64,000 bases of DNA from Pedobacter chinensis (GCF_003339865.1 NZ_QPKV01000006.1:372001-436000), one strand, 5' to 3'; positions 24,386 to 34,136 are shown, counted from the first letter of the stretch. Notes: a model not told the origin generated them from the sequence alone. A program made the numbers and translations.

Positions 24386-25021
24386 TTACAAAATTCCATT
24401 TGCTTTCAAAAATGATTCAAGTTGTGCTGGCTTCTCTGTCATGAGCAAGGTATTTAAGCCTACTTTTTTAGCGCCTTCAATATGCTGCGGACTGTCATCA
24501 ATAAACAATGTTTCGGCTGGATTTAAATTGTTGTCCTTTAATACCTGTTCAAAAATATTAATGTTTGGTTTACGCAATTTCATGTGTTGAGAAAAATAGG
24601 CTTTCTCAAAATATTCATCGTAATTATTAAGTTGAAAAGTAGTTTTAAGGTAATTGATTATCCAATCATAATGGATTTCATTATTGTTGCTCAACAAAAA
24701 AGTCCGGTATTTTTCTTTAACCCTTAAAAGCAAATCATGGTTTTCTTGTATCGTTCCAATTAATAAACTATTCCAGGCCTCATCAATTTGAGCATCAGTG
24801 AGTTCAGTTTTTTTTGCTGCTTTCCTAATTCCTGCTCTAAATTCTGCAGGAGAAATAGCACCAGTTTCAAAATCATCAAATAATTGATTATGACTTTTGT
24901 GCGCAAAGAAATTTTCTATATCAGTAATACCTAACTTTTGGAATGAAGCTTGTGCAATTTTGAAATCAATATCGAAAATTACGTTTCCGTAATCAAAAAT
25001 GATGTTTTTAATCTTGTGCAT
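24386..25021 (-). CDS. HAD-superfamily hydrolase
   Basis: 211 residues, subfamily IA like YihX. Motif I is atypical, IIFDYGNVIFDID (Asp-x-Gly in place of DxD), as in the YihX/epoxide-hydrolase-N branch; motif II is FLLSNNNEIH; motif III Lys is in MKLRKPNINIFEQVL; and motif IV is LFIDDSPQHIEGAKKVGL. The usual substrate is a small phosphorylated metabolite such as glucose-1-phosphate, not determined here. Upstream gene of a pair with the Mpo1-like protein. Confidence 0.93.
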   Translation of the reverse strand: MHKIKNIIFDYGNVIFDIDFKIAQASFQKLGITDIENFFAHKSHNQLFDDFETGAISPAEFRAGIRKAAKKTELTDAQIDEAWNSLLIGTIQENHDLLLRVKEKYRTFLLSNNNEIHYDWIINYLKTTFQLNNYDEYFEKAYFSQHMKLRKPNINIFEQVLKDNNLNPAETLFIDDSPQHIEGAKKVGLNTLLMTEKPAQLESFLKANGIL

Positions 25022-25254
25022 GAATCTTTAAATTTTATGCAAATATCTTTAAATATTTATGAATACAAATAATAAGTGAGATTAAGCACAAGTTCGATTT
25101 TATAGAGTCCTTTTACAAAGCAATGTATTTTCCTATTTGAATAATCAACAATTAAAGGAGCGTTATCTATTTATTTCAGCTACATATCTACTGTATGAAG
25201 CACTTTAATTTCTGTTGACTAGTTTTATTTTAATTAACACTCTAAAAAAACATT

Positions 25255-25494
25255 ATGACTGGTGTAATTACAGCTTATAACAAACAAAGAGGTTTCGGAT
25301 TAATCTCTCAGGAATTGGTAATACAAAGTATTTATTTTGATATATCGGATTGTAAAACTAAAGGTTTATATGTTGGTAGCTCAGTTGAGTTTGATATTGC
25401 TATAACAAAAAAGGGACGTGTGGCAAAAAATATTATGGGTGTGGCAAAAGCCAGAATCCAAACAAAAAACCAACCATCCATTTATCTGCTATAA
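25255..25494 (+). CDS. divergent cold-shock-domain protein
   Basis: 79 residues. The N-terminal GVITAYNKQRGFGLIS corresponds to strand 1 and RNP1 of a cold-shock domain (normally KGFGFI). The RNP2 region has degenerated (SIYFDISD), and the C-terminus is a basic tail (KARIQTKNQPSIYLL). It probably binds single-stranded RNA or DNA more weakly or differently from CspA. It is the first of three cold-shock-like genes on this strand within 1.3 kb. Confidence 0.8.
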   Translation: MTGVITAYNKQRGFGLISQELVIQSIYFDISDCKTKGLYVGSSVEFDIAITKKGRVAKNIMGVAKARIQTKNQPSIYLL

Positions 25495-25850
25495 ACAGAT
25501 AATTCTCTTAACGATGATAACACTAATTGCTGTTAGAAATTAACATGTGATCAATTTGATCGTTTAATAAGCCCTGATATGTACTTTCTATGGTAACAGG
25601 CAATACCTCATTCCAGATAAAATTGCATTTGTAAAAGATCATCATAGGAGAAAACGAGGTTTTAGAGGTTAATATTGAGAATCTATCAATAAAACCAGTG
25701 TATATTGTACTAACCTCAACCCAGTCAGGCTAGCTGAAATAAGGATTAAAAATCATAAAATAATTTTTTAAAGTTAAATAAATTTAAACACTGCGGTTGT
25801 ATTTGTGTTAAATCATCTCTATGTCATTATTTTTTTTGTAGCTTACCAAA

Positions 25851-25943
25851 ATGGACGATAAAATGAATTTAATTTTGGGGATTATTTTTATACTTAGTGG
25901 CTTTACCGTTTTTTGGGTAATTTTTTCAAGCAAGAAAATATAA
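25851..25943 (+). CDS. possible 30-residue membrane microprotein
   Basis: ATG at 25851 opens a 30-codon frame with Asp/Lys-rich ends and one strongly hydrophobic segment (LILGIIFILSGFTVFWVIF), closed by SSKKI and TAA. The topology suits a single-span inner-membrane microprotein. It lies alone in the 647-bp gap between the first and second cold-shock genes. No homology is claimed; it could be a chance frame, but its composition is suggestive. Confidence 0.4.
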   Translation: MDDKMNLILGIIFILSGFTVFWVIFSSKKI

Positions 25944-26142
25944 AATCCATCTCTTTCTCATTTGCCGTTCGAGTAGATGATCATTTCAGTTAAAAGTAAA
26001 TATTGATTTAAAGGTAAATTTTAAATCAATTATTTAAACGCCCGTAAATATTTATTCATCTATTAAATTCCCATCAAAATCTATTTGGTTCGTTAAACTT
26101 TTTTTCTTTTGCTATGTTTATAAAATATAAACTATCTAATTA

Positions 26143-26328
26143 ATGCAAGGAACAGTAAAATTTTATAATGAATCTAAAGGCTTTGGGTTTATCAAATCTG
26201 AAAATGGAGAAGAAATCTTTGTGCATGTTACAGGCTTGATTGATAAAATCAATCAGGAGGATCAGGTTGAGTTTGAGGTGGCTCAAGGTAAAAAAGGTTT
26301 AAATGCCGTAAATGTTAAATTGATATAG
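26143..26328 (+). CDS. cold-shock protein (CspA family)
   Basis: 61-residue single cold-shock domain with both nucleic-acid-binding motifs intact: RNP1 in ESKGFGFIK and RNP2 in EEIFVHVTG. It would act as an RNA chaperone that melts secondary structure in the cold or during growth transitions. It is 9 bp upstream of another cold-shock gene, so the two form an operon ending at the terminator at 26558. The long upstream gap (over 190 bp after the microprotein frame) could hold a cold-responsive leader. Confidence 0.94.
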   Translation: MQGTVKFYNESKGFGFIKSENGEEIFVHVTGLIDKINQEDQVEFEVAQGKKGLNAVNVKLI

Positions 26329-26337
26329 GTTTTTGAA

Positions 26338-26535
26338 ATGCGACTAGGGACTGTAAAATATTACAACAGCGAAAAAGGATTTGGTTTTATAACGCCATCA
26401 AATGGTGGGAATGATTTATTTTTTTCAGCTCAGGGATTAATAGATAAAATTGAAACAAAAAATATTGTTCTTTTCGATATCAATGTTTCGAATAGCAGTG
26501 TTGAAGCTGTAAAAGTTACAGTACTGAAATCCTGA
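26338..26535 (+). CDS. cold-shock protein with altered RNP2
   Basis: 65 residues. RNP1 is canonical (EKGFGFITPS) but RNP2 reads NDLFFSAQGL instead of the usual VFVHFS-like sequence, losing the conserved His. It is cotranscribed with the preceding csp gene (9-bp gap) and followed by a good intrinsic terminator. The pair probably provides one standard and one specialised single-strand binding protein. Confidence 0.9.
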   Translation: MRLGTVKYYNSEKGFGFITPSNGGNDLFFSAQGLIDKIETKNIVLFDINVSNSSVEAVKVTVLKS

Positions 26536-26557
26536 TTAGTATTCCCATTAAGATATT

Positions 26558-26593
26558 AAAAATGCAAACTGTTATTTAGTTTGCATTTTTTTT
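26558..26593 (+). terminator. intrinsic terminator of the cold-shock pair
   Basis: 13-bp stem AAAAATGCAAACT / AGTTTGCATTTTT (26558-26570 with 26578-26590), 7-nt loop, then further U residues. It starts 22 bp after the second cold-shock stop codon. Confidence 0.88.
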
Positions 26594-27027
26594 GTGATTA
26601 ACTTCGTGGGTTAAAACTGACGCTTTAACCATTATCTGATTAAAGATTGACATAATTATTTATGTTATACCTTATAAAATTAGCGTGGATTAGCAGAGCA
26701 AATAAAGGCGGAATTGTGCAGCATTAGCGTGAAAATGAAGAATTTTGATATATTTAAACAGCAACTGGCATAAACATATTAGCGCATAAAGATGAAATTA
26801 TAAATAAATCTGCCTGTAAAGCGGCAGTAAAGTTACCTTTGAGCAGTGTAAGTATTGGAGTTACTATAAATGTTAAGTTGGAAAATTAGAGCTTGTAAGT
26901 TTTACGTAATTTCTTTTTTGATAAGGAACTCATATTTATATAACAGATTCTTACAAAATTAATAACCTTGATAATAGGATTAACTTTTAATTATGCGAAC
27001 GGAAAATATACAATAACCTAATTCTAT
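26594..27027. other. gene-free stretch before the AraC-family gene
   Basis: About 430 bp, AT-rich, with stop codons in all frames. I see no RNA gene, clear repeat or convincing long leader; it presumably carries the promoter of the AraC-type gene at 27028. Confidence 0.5.
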
Positions 27028-27804
27028 ATGATACAACTTGAGGTTATAAAGGGATTTTACAAAAAAGAAAGAGCGCTGCAAGCCACATATCCTCTGCGAA
27101 TCTTAGTGATTAAGAAGGCACAGGGTTTTCTTCATATGAATTCTGGTGATTATGAATTGCTGGATGGACGTATATTTTTCATCCCTGAAGAAGGTTTGGT
27201 CAGGTTGGAAGGAGAAGTGGAATTTGCCTATTGGTTAACTTTCAGTAGTGTGCTCTATGCTGAATTTCTGCTCCAGCATCTCGATCCGTTAGCCAAAAAT
27301 CTGTTTTTAGCGCTTTCTTACAAAGATTTGGATGAAAATGGCTCGAAAAAAACATATAGCCTGATTGAACAATTGCGAAGAGAAATAGAAACTAAAAGAG
27401 ATGTACCATTTCTTTCACAATATTTATCACTCTTTTTAGGTTATACCGCAAATTTGGATGGTTATCTTACTGCATTATCACTTGATGAATTACAACAGGT
27501 TTTACGTTTCAGAGCGATATTGGAGCAATTTTATAAAAAAGAACGTGCCATACAATTCTACGCAGACGGGATGGGGATAAGTCCGCGAAAGCTCAATATA
27601 TTTTTAGATAAAGTATTAGGAAAAAGCCTTTCAGTGCTTATTAAGGATAGGATTATGAGAGAGGCAGAAGAATTATTGCTGCATACAGATCATTCAGTTG
27701 ATGAGATTGCAAAAATTTTAGGTTTCGAACAAACTTCTAATTTTAATTCCTCTTTTAGAAGATATAAAGGAATGTCTGCAACTCAGTTTAGTCACTTAGG
27801 ATGA
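27028..27804 (+). CDS. AraC-family transcriptional regulator
   Basis: 258 residues. The N-terminal 100 or so residues look like a small cupin-type sensor (LHMNSGDYELLDGRIFFIPE). The C-terminal domain has the two AraC helix-turn-helix motifs (RAIQFYADGMGISPRKLNIF and VDEIAKILGFEQTSNFNSSF, ending RYKGMSATQF). The ligand is unknown, and there is no divergent partner gene. It is unrelated in detail to the AraC regulator at 4312. Confidence 0.93.
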   Translation: MIQLEVIKGFYKKERALQATYPLRILVIKKAQGFLHMNSGDYELLDGRIFFIPEEGLVRLEGEVEFAYWLTFSSVLYAEFLLQHLDPLAKNLFLALSYKDLDENGSKKTYSLIEQLRREIETKRDVPFLSQYLSLFLGYTANLDGYLTALSLDELQQVLRFRAILEQFYKKERAIQFYADGMGISPRKLNIFLDKVLGKSLSVLIKDRIMREAEELLLHTDHSVDEIAKILGFEQTSNFNSSFRRYKGMSATQFSHLG

Positions 27805-28087
27805 TTGAAAATTAATGCAGCTGTTAAAGAAATACTGGTCAGTTTGACTTTATTTCTTCTAGTAAACAGGTTTTATGCACCTCACAACATATTTTGCCTT
27901 AGCGCTATACGCGTAAAGTGTTGTTAACTGCTCCTACTTTTATCAGCCGCATTAATTTTGCGTCGCTAAATTATAAAATCTGTAATAAAACAAAAAAAAT
28001 ATTCCCCTATGGGTTAGGAATGGGTATAACTACACAATTGTTAATAACTTTTAAGACAACAGCTCTTTCTTTAAAATTACAATACAG

Positions 28088-29356
28088 TTAATTTTCAAAC
28101 AAATAGCCGCTGTACGCCAAACCTTTGGCTACACTCTTAAAGTTATCGCCTGAATTTAATGGAATGTGCGGAAATTTACGCTTAAACAAACTTTGTATTG
28201 CCGAAACCATCGATGTTCCTCCCGTTAAAAACAAACAATCAATTTCTTCAGGTCTAATTTCATAAGTTTTCATGAATTGATTAAGATAGGCTTCAATTTT
28301 ATCCACATCCTTCTCAATAATAGAATTATATTGATTTAAGGAAATGTCTTCATTTATTTCGATTCCCATGTTTGAGTAAGCGAAATTTGAAACTGTCTGA
28401 TCAGAAAGTTCAATCTTGGTTTTTTCAATTGATCTGAATAAAGAATAACCCAAATTATGCTCAACCAGGGTAATAAGGTTTTTAAATTTAGGATCGTTTC
28501 CTGAATAGTAATAATAATTCGCGATCTCTTTTTGAATTTTTAAGCCATTGAAAAAATTCATCTTATCCCAGGTGCAAATATTGGCAAAAAGAGATTTCGG
28601 AACATTTAAAACTTTTCCTGGTGTGGCTTCATAAGTGGTGTTTTTTCCAAAATACGGCGTGCCCTTATCCCACATAAACGCAGAATCCAAACTATCGCCA
28701 CCAATGTAAATGCCACCTGATGCAATCATATCATTCTTACGGTCCTTACTTCCAACTTTTTCCGGATCAAGAATCAGATAGGTAAAATCAGTGGTTCCTC
28801 CGCCTAAGTCGGCCACTAAAACACGTTCTTTTCTGGTAATGGTCTTCTCGTATGCAAAAGCGGCTCCAATAGGTTCAAATTGAAAACGAACATCTGTAAA
28901 ACCTGCATTTTCAGCTGCTTTTTTTAATCTCGTTTGCGCCAATGTATCTTTTTGGGTATTGTCATCGTCAAAGAAAACCGGGCGACCTATTATCGCTTTA
29001 CTACAATCTTCTCCAATAATACGATCTGCTTTTGTCTTTAAATCTTTAAGAATCAAGGTTACCAGATCAGAAGCAGTGTATCTTTTATTATGAATTCTGG
29101 TTTCGGTAAAGGTGGTTCTTGATAAAATCTGTTTAATGGATTTAATGAAACGTCCTTTCATCCCATCATTTAAATAAGCATCGATTGCTTTTTCGCCAAC
29201 AATATGACTCTCGCCATCGATGAGGCTTTTGGCTTCAGTAAAATAAATTAAAGATGGAATGGATATAGTATCCACAATCTCTTTTTTTTCTTCATCATAA
29301 ATGGAAAGTGCCGAATTGGTTGTCCCAAAATCGATACCATACAGAAACTTACTCAT
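28088..29356 (-). CDS. Hsp70-family protein lacking a full substrate-binding domain
   Basis: 422 residues, against about 610-640 for DnaK. The nucleotide-binding domain is complete: LYGIDFGTTNSALSIYDEE, VLVADLGGGTTDFTYLIL, and LFLTGGTSMVSAIQSLFKR. No classical beta-sandwich substrate-binding domain or C-terminal EEVD-like tail is present. It resembles YegD-type Hsp70 paralogues of unknown role. No DnaJ or GrpE partner is next to it. It is a single-gene unit, convergent with the AraC-type gene. Confidence 0.92.
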   Translation of the reverse strand: MSKFLYGIDFGTTNSALSIYDEEKKEIVDTISIPSLIYFTEAKSLIDGESHIVGEKAIDAYLNDGMKGRFIKSIKQILSRTTFTETRIHNKRYTASDLVTLILKDLKTKADRIIGEDCSKAIIGRPVFFDDDNTQKDTLAQTRLKKAAENAGFTDVRFQFEPIGAAFAYEKTITRKERVLVADLGGGTTDFTYLILDPEKVGSKDRKNDMIASGGIYIGGDSLDSAFMWDKGTPYFGKNTTYEATPGKVLNVPKSLFANICTWDKMNFFNGLKIQKEIANYYYYSGNDPKFKNLITLVEHNLGYSLFRSIEKTKIELSDQTVSNFAYSNMGIEINEDISLNQYNSIIEKDVDKIEAYLNQFMKTYEIRPEEIDCLFLTGGTSMVSAIQSLFKRKFPHIPLNSGDNFKSVAKGLAYSGYLFEN

Positions 29357-29840
29357 AGTAAACGAATTTAAATATTTAGGAATCCTTATTTTAAGCAGGA
29401 TTGGTATGATTCATTTATATTCTGAATCGACGTGATCAAAAACTGATCGTTAATCGGTTTTTATCTTTAGCCTAGCTGGCTCGAACGTTAACCAGAGATT
29501 TATGAATCTTTTAGCTGATTATGTTCCAAACCGCAAAGGTTGCAAAATTTTTCTATTTCGAATATGATTATGGAGAAAAATTTTATGATTGATATTGCGA
29601 TAGATGATAAATTTCAATTTGAATTGACTGATCAGTTTAATGTGATAATGGTATGCTGATTAATCAATACGAACAATTGCCCTGTTGATTGATGCTTCTG
29701 CAACATTAAAGAATTAAATTATAGTTAAATCCAAACTATCTCATATTACGTTCATATATTTACAGGCCGCCCATTAATGGTGGCACAACTTGATGAACTC
29801 GGAGTATCGCCCTTGTACATAGGGTAGATAGGATGGGTAT
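29357..29840. other. gene-free stretch between the Hsp70 and desaturase genes
   Basis: About 480 bp between divergent genes. The longest plausible frame is 31 codons (29564-29659, MIMEKNFMIDIAIDDKFQFE...), which has no start-site support and may be a fragment. No RNA gene or strong hairpin is seen. Confidence 0.45.
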
Positions 29841-30923
29841 ATGAAAGTAAAAACAAAATTTCCAGCTCCAGGTGAGATAAATTTTTATGCAGAATTGCGT
29901 AGAAGAGTTAACGATGATTTGAGGGCTCGTGGATTAAAAGTCAATGCCAATTCCTTCATGTGGTTGAAGACAGCTGTATTTCTCTGTCTGTTTGTAATTC
30001 TTTATTTTACTATTTTATTGTCAGGCCTAAACGCAATCTATTTAATACCACTGACTTTGATTTTGGGCATTGTTTGTGCTTTTATTGGTTTTAATGTTTG
30101 TCACGATGCCATTCATGGATCATTTTCATCGAGCAAGCGCACTAACAAGCTTTTGGGAATGATTTTTCACTTATTAGGAGCAAGTCCTTATGTGTGGAAC
30201 ATTACCCACAATGTAGTACATCATACTTACACCAACATTCCTGGTCATGATGAAGATATTGAAATTGCACCGGGTTTGATCCGTATTAGCCACGAAGATA
30301 CGCTTAAACCTCATCAACGTTTTCAACACTGGTATGCTTTTCCATTATATGGACTGGCCTCATTATCATGGGTGCTCAGGAAAGACTTTAAGAAATTCTT
30401 TCAACAACAGATTGGGGCGAGGGAGAATGTTCATCCTAAAATTGAATATTTCAATCTGTTTTTCTATAAATTTCTGTACTATTTCCTGTTTATTGGTCTT
30501 CCTATCCTTGTTATGGATCTGGCTTGGTGGCAAGTGATTTTAGGATTTGTTTTGCTTCACTTGGCACAGGGCATAACTATGGGTTTGGTTTTTCAACTGG
30601 CTCATGTAGTAGAAGGAACAACTTTTCCTGTTCCAAATGAGGCGGGGAATATGGAGGAAGCCTGGGCTGAGCATCAGATGCATACAACTGCAAATTTTGC
30701 AACAAACTGTCCTGTTGCCGCATTTTTTCTCGGCGGGTTGAACAGGCAAATAGAACATCATTTATTTCCAAAAATATGCCATGTTCATTATGGTTGGATA
30801 TCCGTAATTGTAAAAAATACTGCCTTAGAGTTTGGTATTCCTTATCATGAGAACCGAACTTTTTTAACTGCGCTTCGTTCCCATTGCCGTATGCTCAAAA
30901 AAATGGGCAATCCGGTTCTTTAA
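29841..30923 (+). CDS. membrane fatty acid desaturase
   Basis: 360-residue di-iron desaturase of the acyl-lipid/front-end type. The three histidine boxes are visible: HDAIHGSF (about residue 90), HNVVHHTYTN (about 123) and the QxxHH-type QIEHHLFPKICHVHY (about 305). Hydrophobic spans lie at about 45-85 and 205-255. It introduces double bonds into membrane acyl chains using O2 and an electron donor, probably for fluidity control. No cytochrome b5 domain is fused. The following genes (FMN-type protein, stress protein) suggest a stress-adaptation neighbourhood. Confidence 0.93.
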   Translation: MKVKTKFPAPGEINFYAELRRRVNDDLRARGLKVNANSFMWLKTAVFLCLFVILYFTILLSGLNAIYLIPLTLILGIVCAFIGFNVCHDAIHGSFSSSKRTNKLLGMIFHLLGASPYVWNITHNVVHHTYTNIPGHDEDIEIAPGLIRISHEDTLKPHQRFQHWYAFPLYGLASLSWVLRKDFKKFFQQQIGARENVHPKIEYFNLFFYKFLYYFLFIGLPILVMDLAWWQVILGFVLLHLAQGITMGLVFQLAHVVEGTTFPVPNEAGNMEEAWAEHQMHTTANFATNCPVAAFFLGGLNRQIEHHLFPKICHVHYGWISVIVKNTALEFGIPYHENRTFLTALRSHCRMLKKMGNPVL

Positions 30924-31165
30924 AATAAAGCAGGTAAGATTTGGATCGCACCAGTGTGAAAATGACGACTGTATTTGATATCTGTAGGTTAGCCAATGCT
31001 CCTGTTCAACTATTTTCCCTCTAATCCAGGAATTGAATATGTGAAAGTTCATTGTGGATTGTGATCAATGTCACTTTTTGAGTAAGGAATTGTATGATTT
31101 TTGTATAAATAATCAGAAAGAGGCTATTAATGATAGCCTTGTATGAACTTTAAATTAATTGAACC

Positions 31166-31612
31166 ATGATTGGAGAGTTAAGCAAAAAACAGATTATTGA
31201 CCTGATGGAACAACAGGTTATAGGACGCTTAGGTTGTCATGCAGAAGATGAAACCTATATCGTTCCAATCAATTATGTATATAGAGATAATGCGATATAT
31301 GCACATTCTGGCGAGGGTAAAAAACTTACAATGATGCGGCAAAACCCAAAAGTATGCTTTCAGGTCGATGATATTATCGATACTTTCAACTGGAAAAGTG
31401 CATTGGTTTGGGGAGTATTTGAGGAACTTTCCGGTACTGAGCGTCAACAGGTTATGCAGAGCCTCATCCATCGCATTATGCCTTTAACCAACAAGCCTTC
31501 AGAAGCTCCTTCTCATGCAATAGATCAAAATAAACTGGATAACCTTATCGTATACAGAATCAGGATTAGTGAGGGAAGTGGCCGTTTTGAATCTCATGAA
31601 TCTGAGCAGTAA
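31166..31612 (+). CDS. pyridoxamine 5'-phosphate oxidase-like FMN-binding split-barrel protein
   Basis: 148 residues of the PNPOx-like fold: IDLMEQQVIGRLGCHAEDET, YIVPINYVYRDNAIYAHSG, GKKLTMMRQNPKVCFQVDDI, then NWKSALVWGVFEELSG. These proteins typically bind FMN, F420 or heme and reduce small molecules; the actual cofactor is not readable. It lies downstream of the desaturase and upstream of a universal stress protein on the same strand, in a likely stress-response group. Confidence 0.9.
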   Translation: MIGELSKKQIIDLMEQQVIGRLGCHAEDETYIVPINYVYRDNAIYAHSGEGKKLTMMRQNPKVCFQVDDIIDTFNWKSALVWGVFEELSGTERQQVMQSLIHRIMPLTNKPSEAPSHAIDQNKLDNLIVYRIRISEGSGRFESHESEQ

Positions 31613-31761
31613 CCATAATTTTCGGTTCCTGATTTATGTCAAATGATAAAGGTTAGTAAAATCTTCTTGAATAAACCCCGTGAAGATTCGTGATTAAGCT
31701 CTGACCATCTCTGTAACTGGCTCTTAGATAAACGTATTACAAGATATAATTGTCAATTAAA

Positions 31762-32220
31762 ATGAAAAAGATACTTATACTTACTACACTGAGTAATCGC
31801 GATAGCGCGATAGCAGAATCGGCACTGGTACTGGCATTAAAACTTCAGACGGATATTGTGCTTTTGAGTACGTTTGAGCTAATTGAGCCGGAATCTGTGG
31901 GCATCAGTCCACAAAGTACGGATGATTGTCACACTATTCTTCAATCCAGACTAAAAGTAGAAAAAGATCGGCTGGCTGAACTTACGACAAAACAACCGAA
32001 TATAGCATATCATCCGTGTATTGAAACCATATCAAGAGAAGGACAACTTGCAGAGATAGTTTGGCAACTGACATTAGGGGGAAATTACCTACTGGTTGTT
32101 ATGGGCGGAAAAAAATCCGGATGGAATGACAGTTATCTTTGTACTGAACTCATCGCTGTCACCGCCAGATCCAATTGCCCGGTGCTTGTGGTAGGGGAAG
32201 ATCAGATGATTCAATTTTAG
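31762..32220 (+). CDS. universal stress protein family protein
   Basis: 152 residues from the ATG at 31762 (MKKILILTTLSNRDSAIAES), which is preferred over the TTG at 31750. The single UspA domain has DIVLLSTFELIE in the first half, LLVVMGGKKSGW as the region equivalent to the nucleotide-binding loop, and the closing SNCPVLVVGE. The usual G-x2-G-x9-G-S/T ATP motif is degraded, so it may not bind ATP. The stop overlaps the convergent lipoprotein gene by 4 bp. Confidence 0.85.
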   Translation: MKKILILTTLSNRDSAIAESALVLALKLQTDIVLLSTFELIEPESVGISPQSTDDCHTILQSRLKVEKDRLAELTTKQPNIAYHPCIETISREGQLAEIVWQLTLGGNYLLVVMGGKKSGWNDSYLCTELIAVTARSNCPVLVVGEDQMIQF

Positions 32221-32972
32221 TCAATGTGTTTTCCATTAAATTCTACATATCTATCGATATGACCAGAAATCTTAATCTCACTTCCCTTAAGTAACTGCGA
32301 ATTCATTACCCCATTTTTTGTGGCACCGAACTTAAGTTCCAAGCTGCTTATGGTAGATTTCGGATTAATATAGCTTGATTTGGCCAGGACAAATGTTCCA
32401 TTACCCGCAATCTTTTTTATAGGCTGCGGTTCAAAATCATATTTTTGATCCTTACTTGTTGAATTACTTAACAGCAATCGTTTGGTGACTGACAGTTGAT
32501 CAATATCTTTCAAATTCTTCCAGGAAACCACAAAATCCTGATTGAAATTACCCGTTTTATCACAGACGATATTCTGATCATTGTTCTCTGAAAGTGGGCT
32601 AATCCTACCCAAAAAATAAGATTTACCGTTTGACAAGGCAATCCGAAAATTGTATTCCCGTTCAGCAGGAATATCACTTGCCCAATATTTCGAACTCGTT
32701 ATATAGTAAAGTTCCTGCCGCTCTGTATACACTAAATCTTGGCCATTTACATTTAGCTTGATAGCTTTGTTCCGCACAGGCTTGCCATTTTCATCATATA
32801 AAAAAATGCTGATTTCATTTTTTCTTTGGTTGGTTAGGTCCTGAACGATCTCAATACGTACATCCATTGCCGATGGATCATTTAAATTTCCTTCTGACAA
32901 AGGAGATTGACAGCTACTAAAAAGAAAGACCAGGCACAACGATAATAAGCTTGTAAAAAATAATCTATTCAT
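32217..32972 (-). CDS. hypothetical lipoprotein
   Basis: 251 residues with a lipoprotein signal peptide (SLCLVFLFSSCQSPL, Cys at about residue 21). The mature part is beta-rich, first with MDVRIEIVQDLTNQRKNEIS and KPVRNKAIKLNVNGQDLVYT, resembling an Ig-like or carboxypeptidase-regulatory fold. No enzymatic motif is seen. It is exposed at the cell envelope; function unknown. It sits downstream of the TetR-family gene on the same strand, about 250 bp away. Confidence 0.85.
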   Translation of the reverse strand: MNRLFFTSLLSLCLVFLFSSCQSPLSEGNLNDPSAMDVRIEIVQDLTNQRKNEISIFLYDENGKPVRNKAIKLNVNGQDLVYTERQELYYITSSKYWASDIPAEREYNFRIALSNGKSYFLGRISPLSENNDQNIVCDKTGNFNQDFVVSWKNLKDIDQLSVTKRLLLSNSTSKDQKYDFEPQPIKKIAGNGTFVLAKSSYINPKSTISSLELKFGATKNGVMNSQLLKGSEIKISGHIDRYVEFNGKHID

Positions 32973-33222
32973 TTTATAATGAATTTAAAGTTTAATGATC
33001 TTTTCGTCATAAAGATTATAGGGGAAAAATATGCACTAAGAACATCAATAGTGGTAAAGTTCTCTTCATTAGTTCTTAGGGTTGAAAAATGGACTCAAAT
33101 CTAAAAATAATAAACCGCATATACGTGATATATTATGTATGAAACGAAATTGAATGAGAAATGAATTGGCACAAATTCGAATGAAAGTGGCTACAATGAT
33201 ATTGCTATAATTCCCAAGCCAG

Positions 33223-33855
33223 TTAAGTATAAATGAGGTCAATCAAATCCTTAAGTGCCTTCTTAATTTGTTCCTGGCCTATTGGCTCCTGTAAATCTAT
33301 TCCACAAAAGGGATTTTCCTGCATTTTGGCATGGAGCGTCAGGTAGTAAACGCCTCCCATAAGTATTGCATACATCGCCCTGAAGTTTTTATCACTGTTT
33401 TCAAAGTGACTATCGGCCACTGCACTCAACAGCTGGTTGCCCATATTCTCGCGTTTCAAGTCTAATTCTCTTAGGGCTGGCAGCTTGTCGATAAGTCCCC
33501 AGGTAATAATACGGCGCATCTCTTCATTATTGATCAAACTATCGAACTGATCTTCGAGTACTGAATAGGCCACCCCCTTTCCTGCATCTGCCTGGCAGGC
33601 TTGCACAATGCCATCGATTTCATTGGGATTCATTTTCCAGTAATCATGGCTATTGAGGTATTCTTTCACCATTCCTTCCAGATCTCCGAAATAGTCGTAG
33701 ATAAGCCTTCTATCCACTTTGGCCTCGTTGGCAATATTTGTGATGCTCACTCCGGAAAAACCATTTTTTTTCAGGATATTTCCAAGCGCACCCAAAAGGT
33801 TCGACTTTGTACGCTCCTTATTTCTAATGGGTCCGTCTGTAACTTTTCTAGCCAT
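33223..33855 (-). CDS. TetR-family transcriptional regulator
   Basis: 210 residues from the ATG at 33853-33855 (MARKVTDGPIRNKERTKSNL); a start 39 bp earlier is possible. The N-terminal helix-turn-helix is complete (ALGNILKKNGFSGVSITNIA, NEAKVDRRLIYDYFGDLEGM). The helical C-terminal domain would bind an unknown ligand. The target may be its own promoter or the lipoprotein gene downstream; no efflux pump is adjacent. Confidence 0.92.
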   Translation of the reverse strand: MARKVTDGPIRNKERTKSNLLGALGNILKKNGFSGVSITNIANEAKVDRRLIYDYFGDLEGMVKEYLNSHDYWKMNPNEIDGIVQACQADAGKGVAYSVLEDQFDSLINNEEMRRIITWGLIDKLPALRELDLKRENMGNQLLSAVADSHFENSDKNFRAMYAILMGGVYYLTLHAKMQENPFCGIDLQEPIGQEQIKKALKDLIDLIYT

Positions 33856-34136
33856 TGATTCAACTTTGATGCAAGTTGCGATTTTTTGGGCCACCTACAA
33901 AAATTTGACCAGATAAAATCCTAACCTTTCTATCTGTAGTTGCCTCAGATTTGACTTGGCCGATATAGGACCAAACAAAAAAAGATTAAATAATTATATC
34001 ACGTATTTGTGAGATAATAATTATTTATTACTTTTGGTCTTACTTGCGCACAGGCAGCCTAGCTCAAAAAAGAGAATGAGCAGGATAAAAAATATTTTAT
34101 TGCGGCTTATTAACGTTTAAAAATAAACTATAAATT

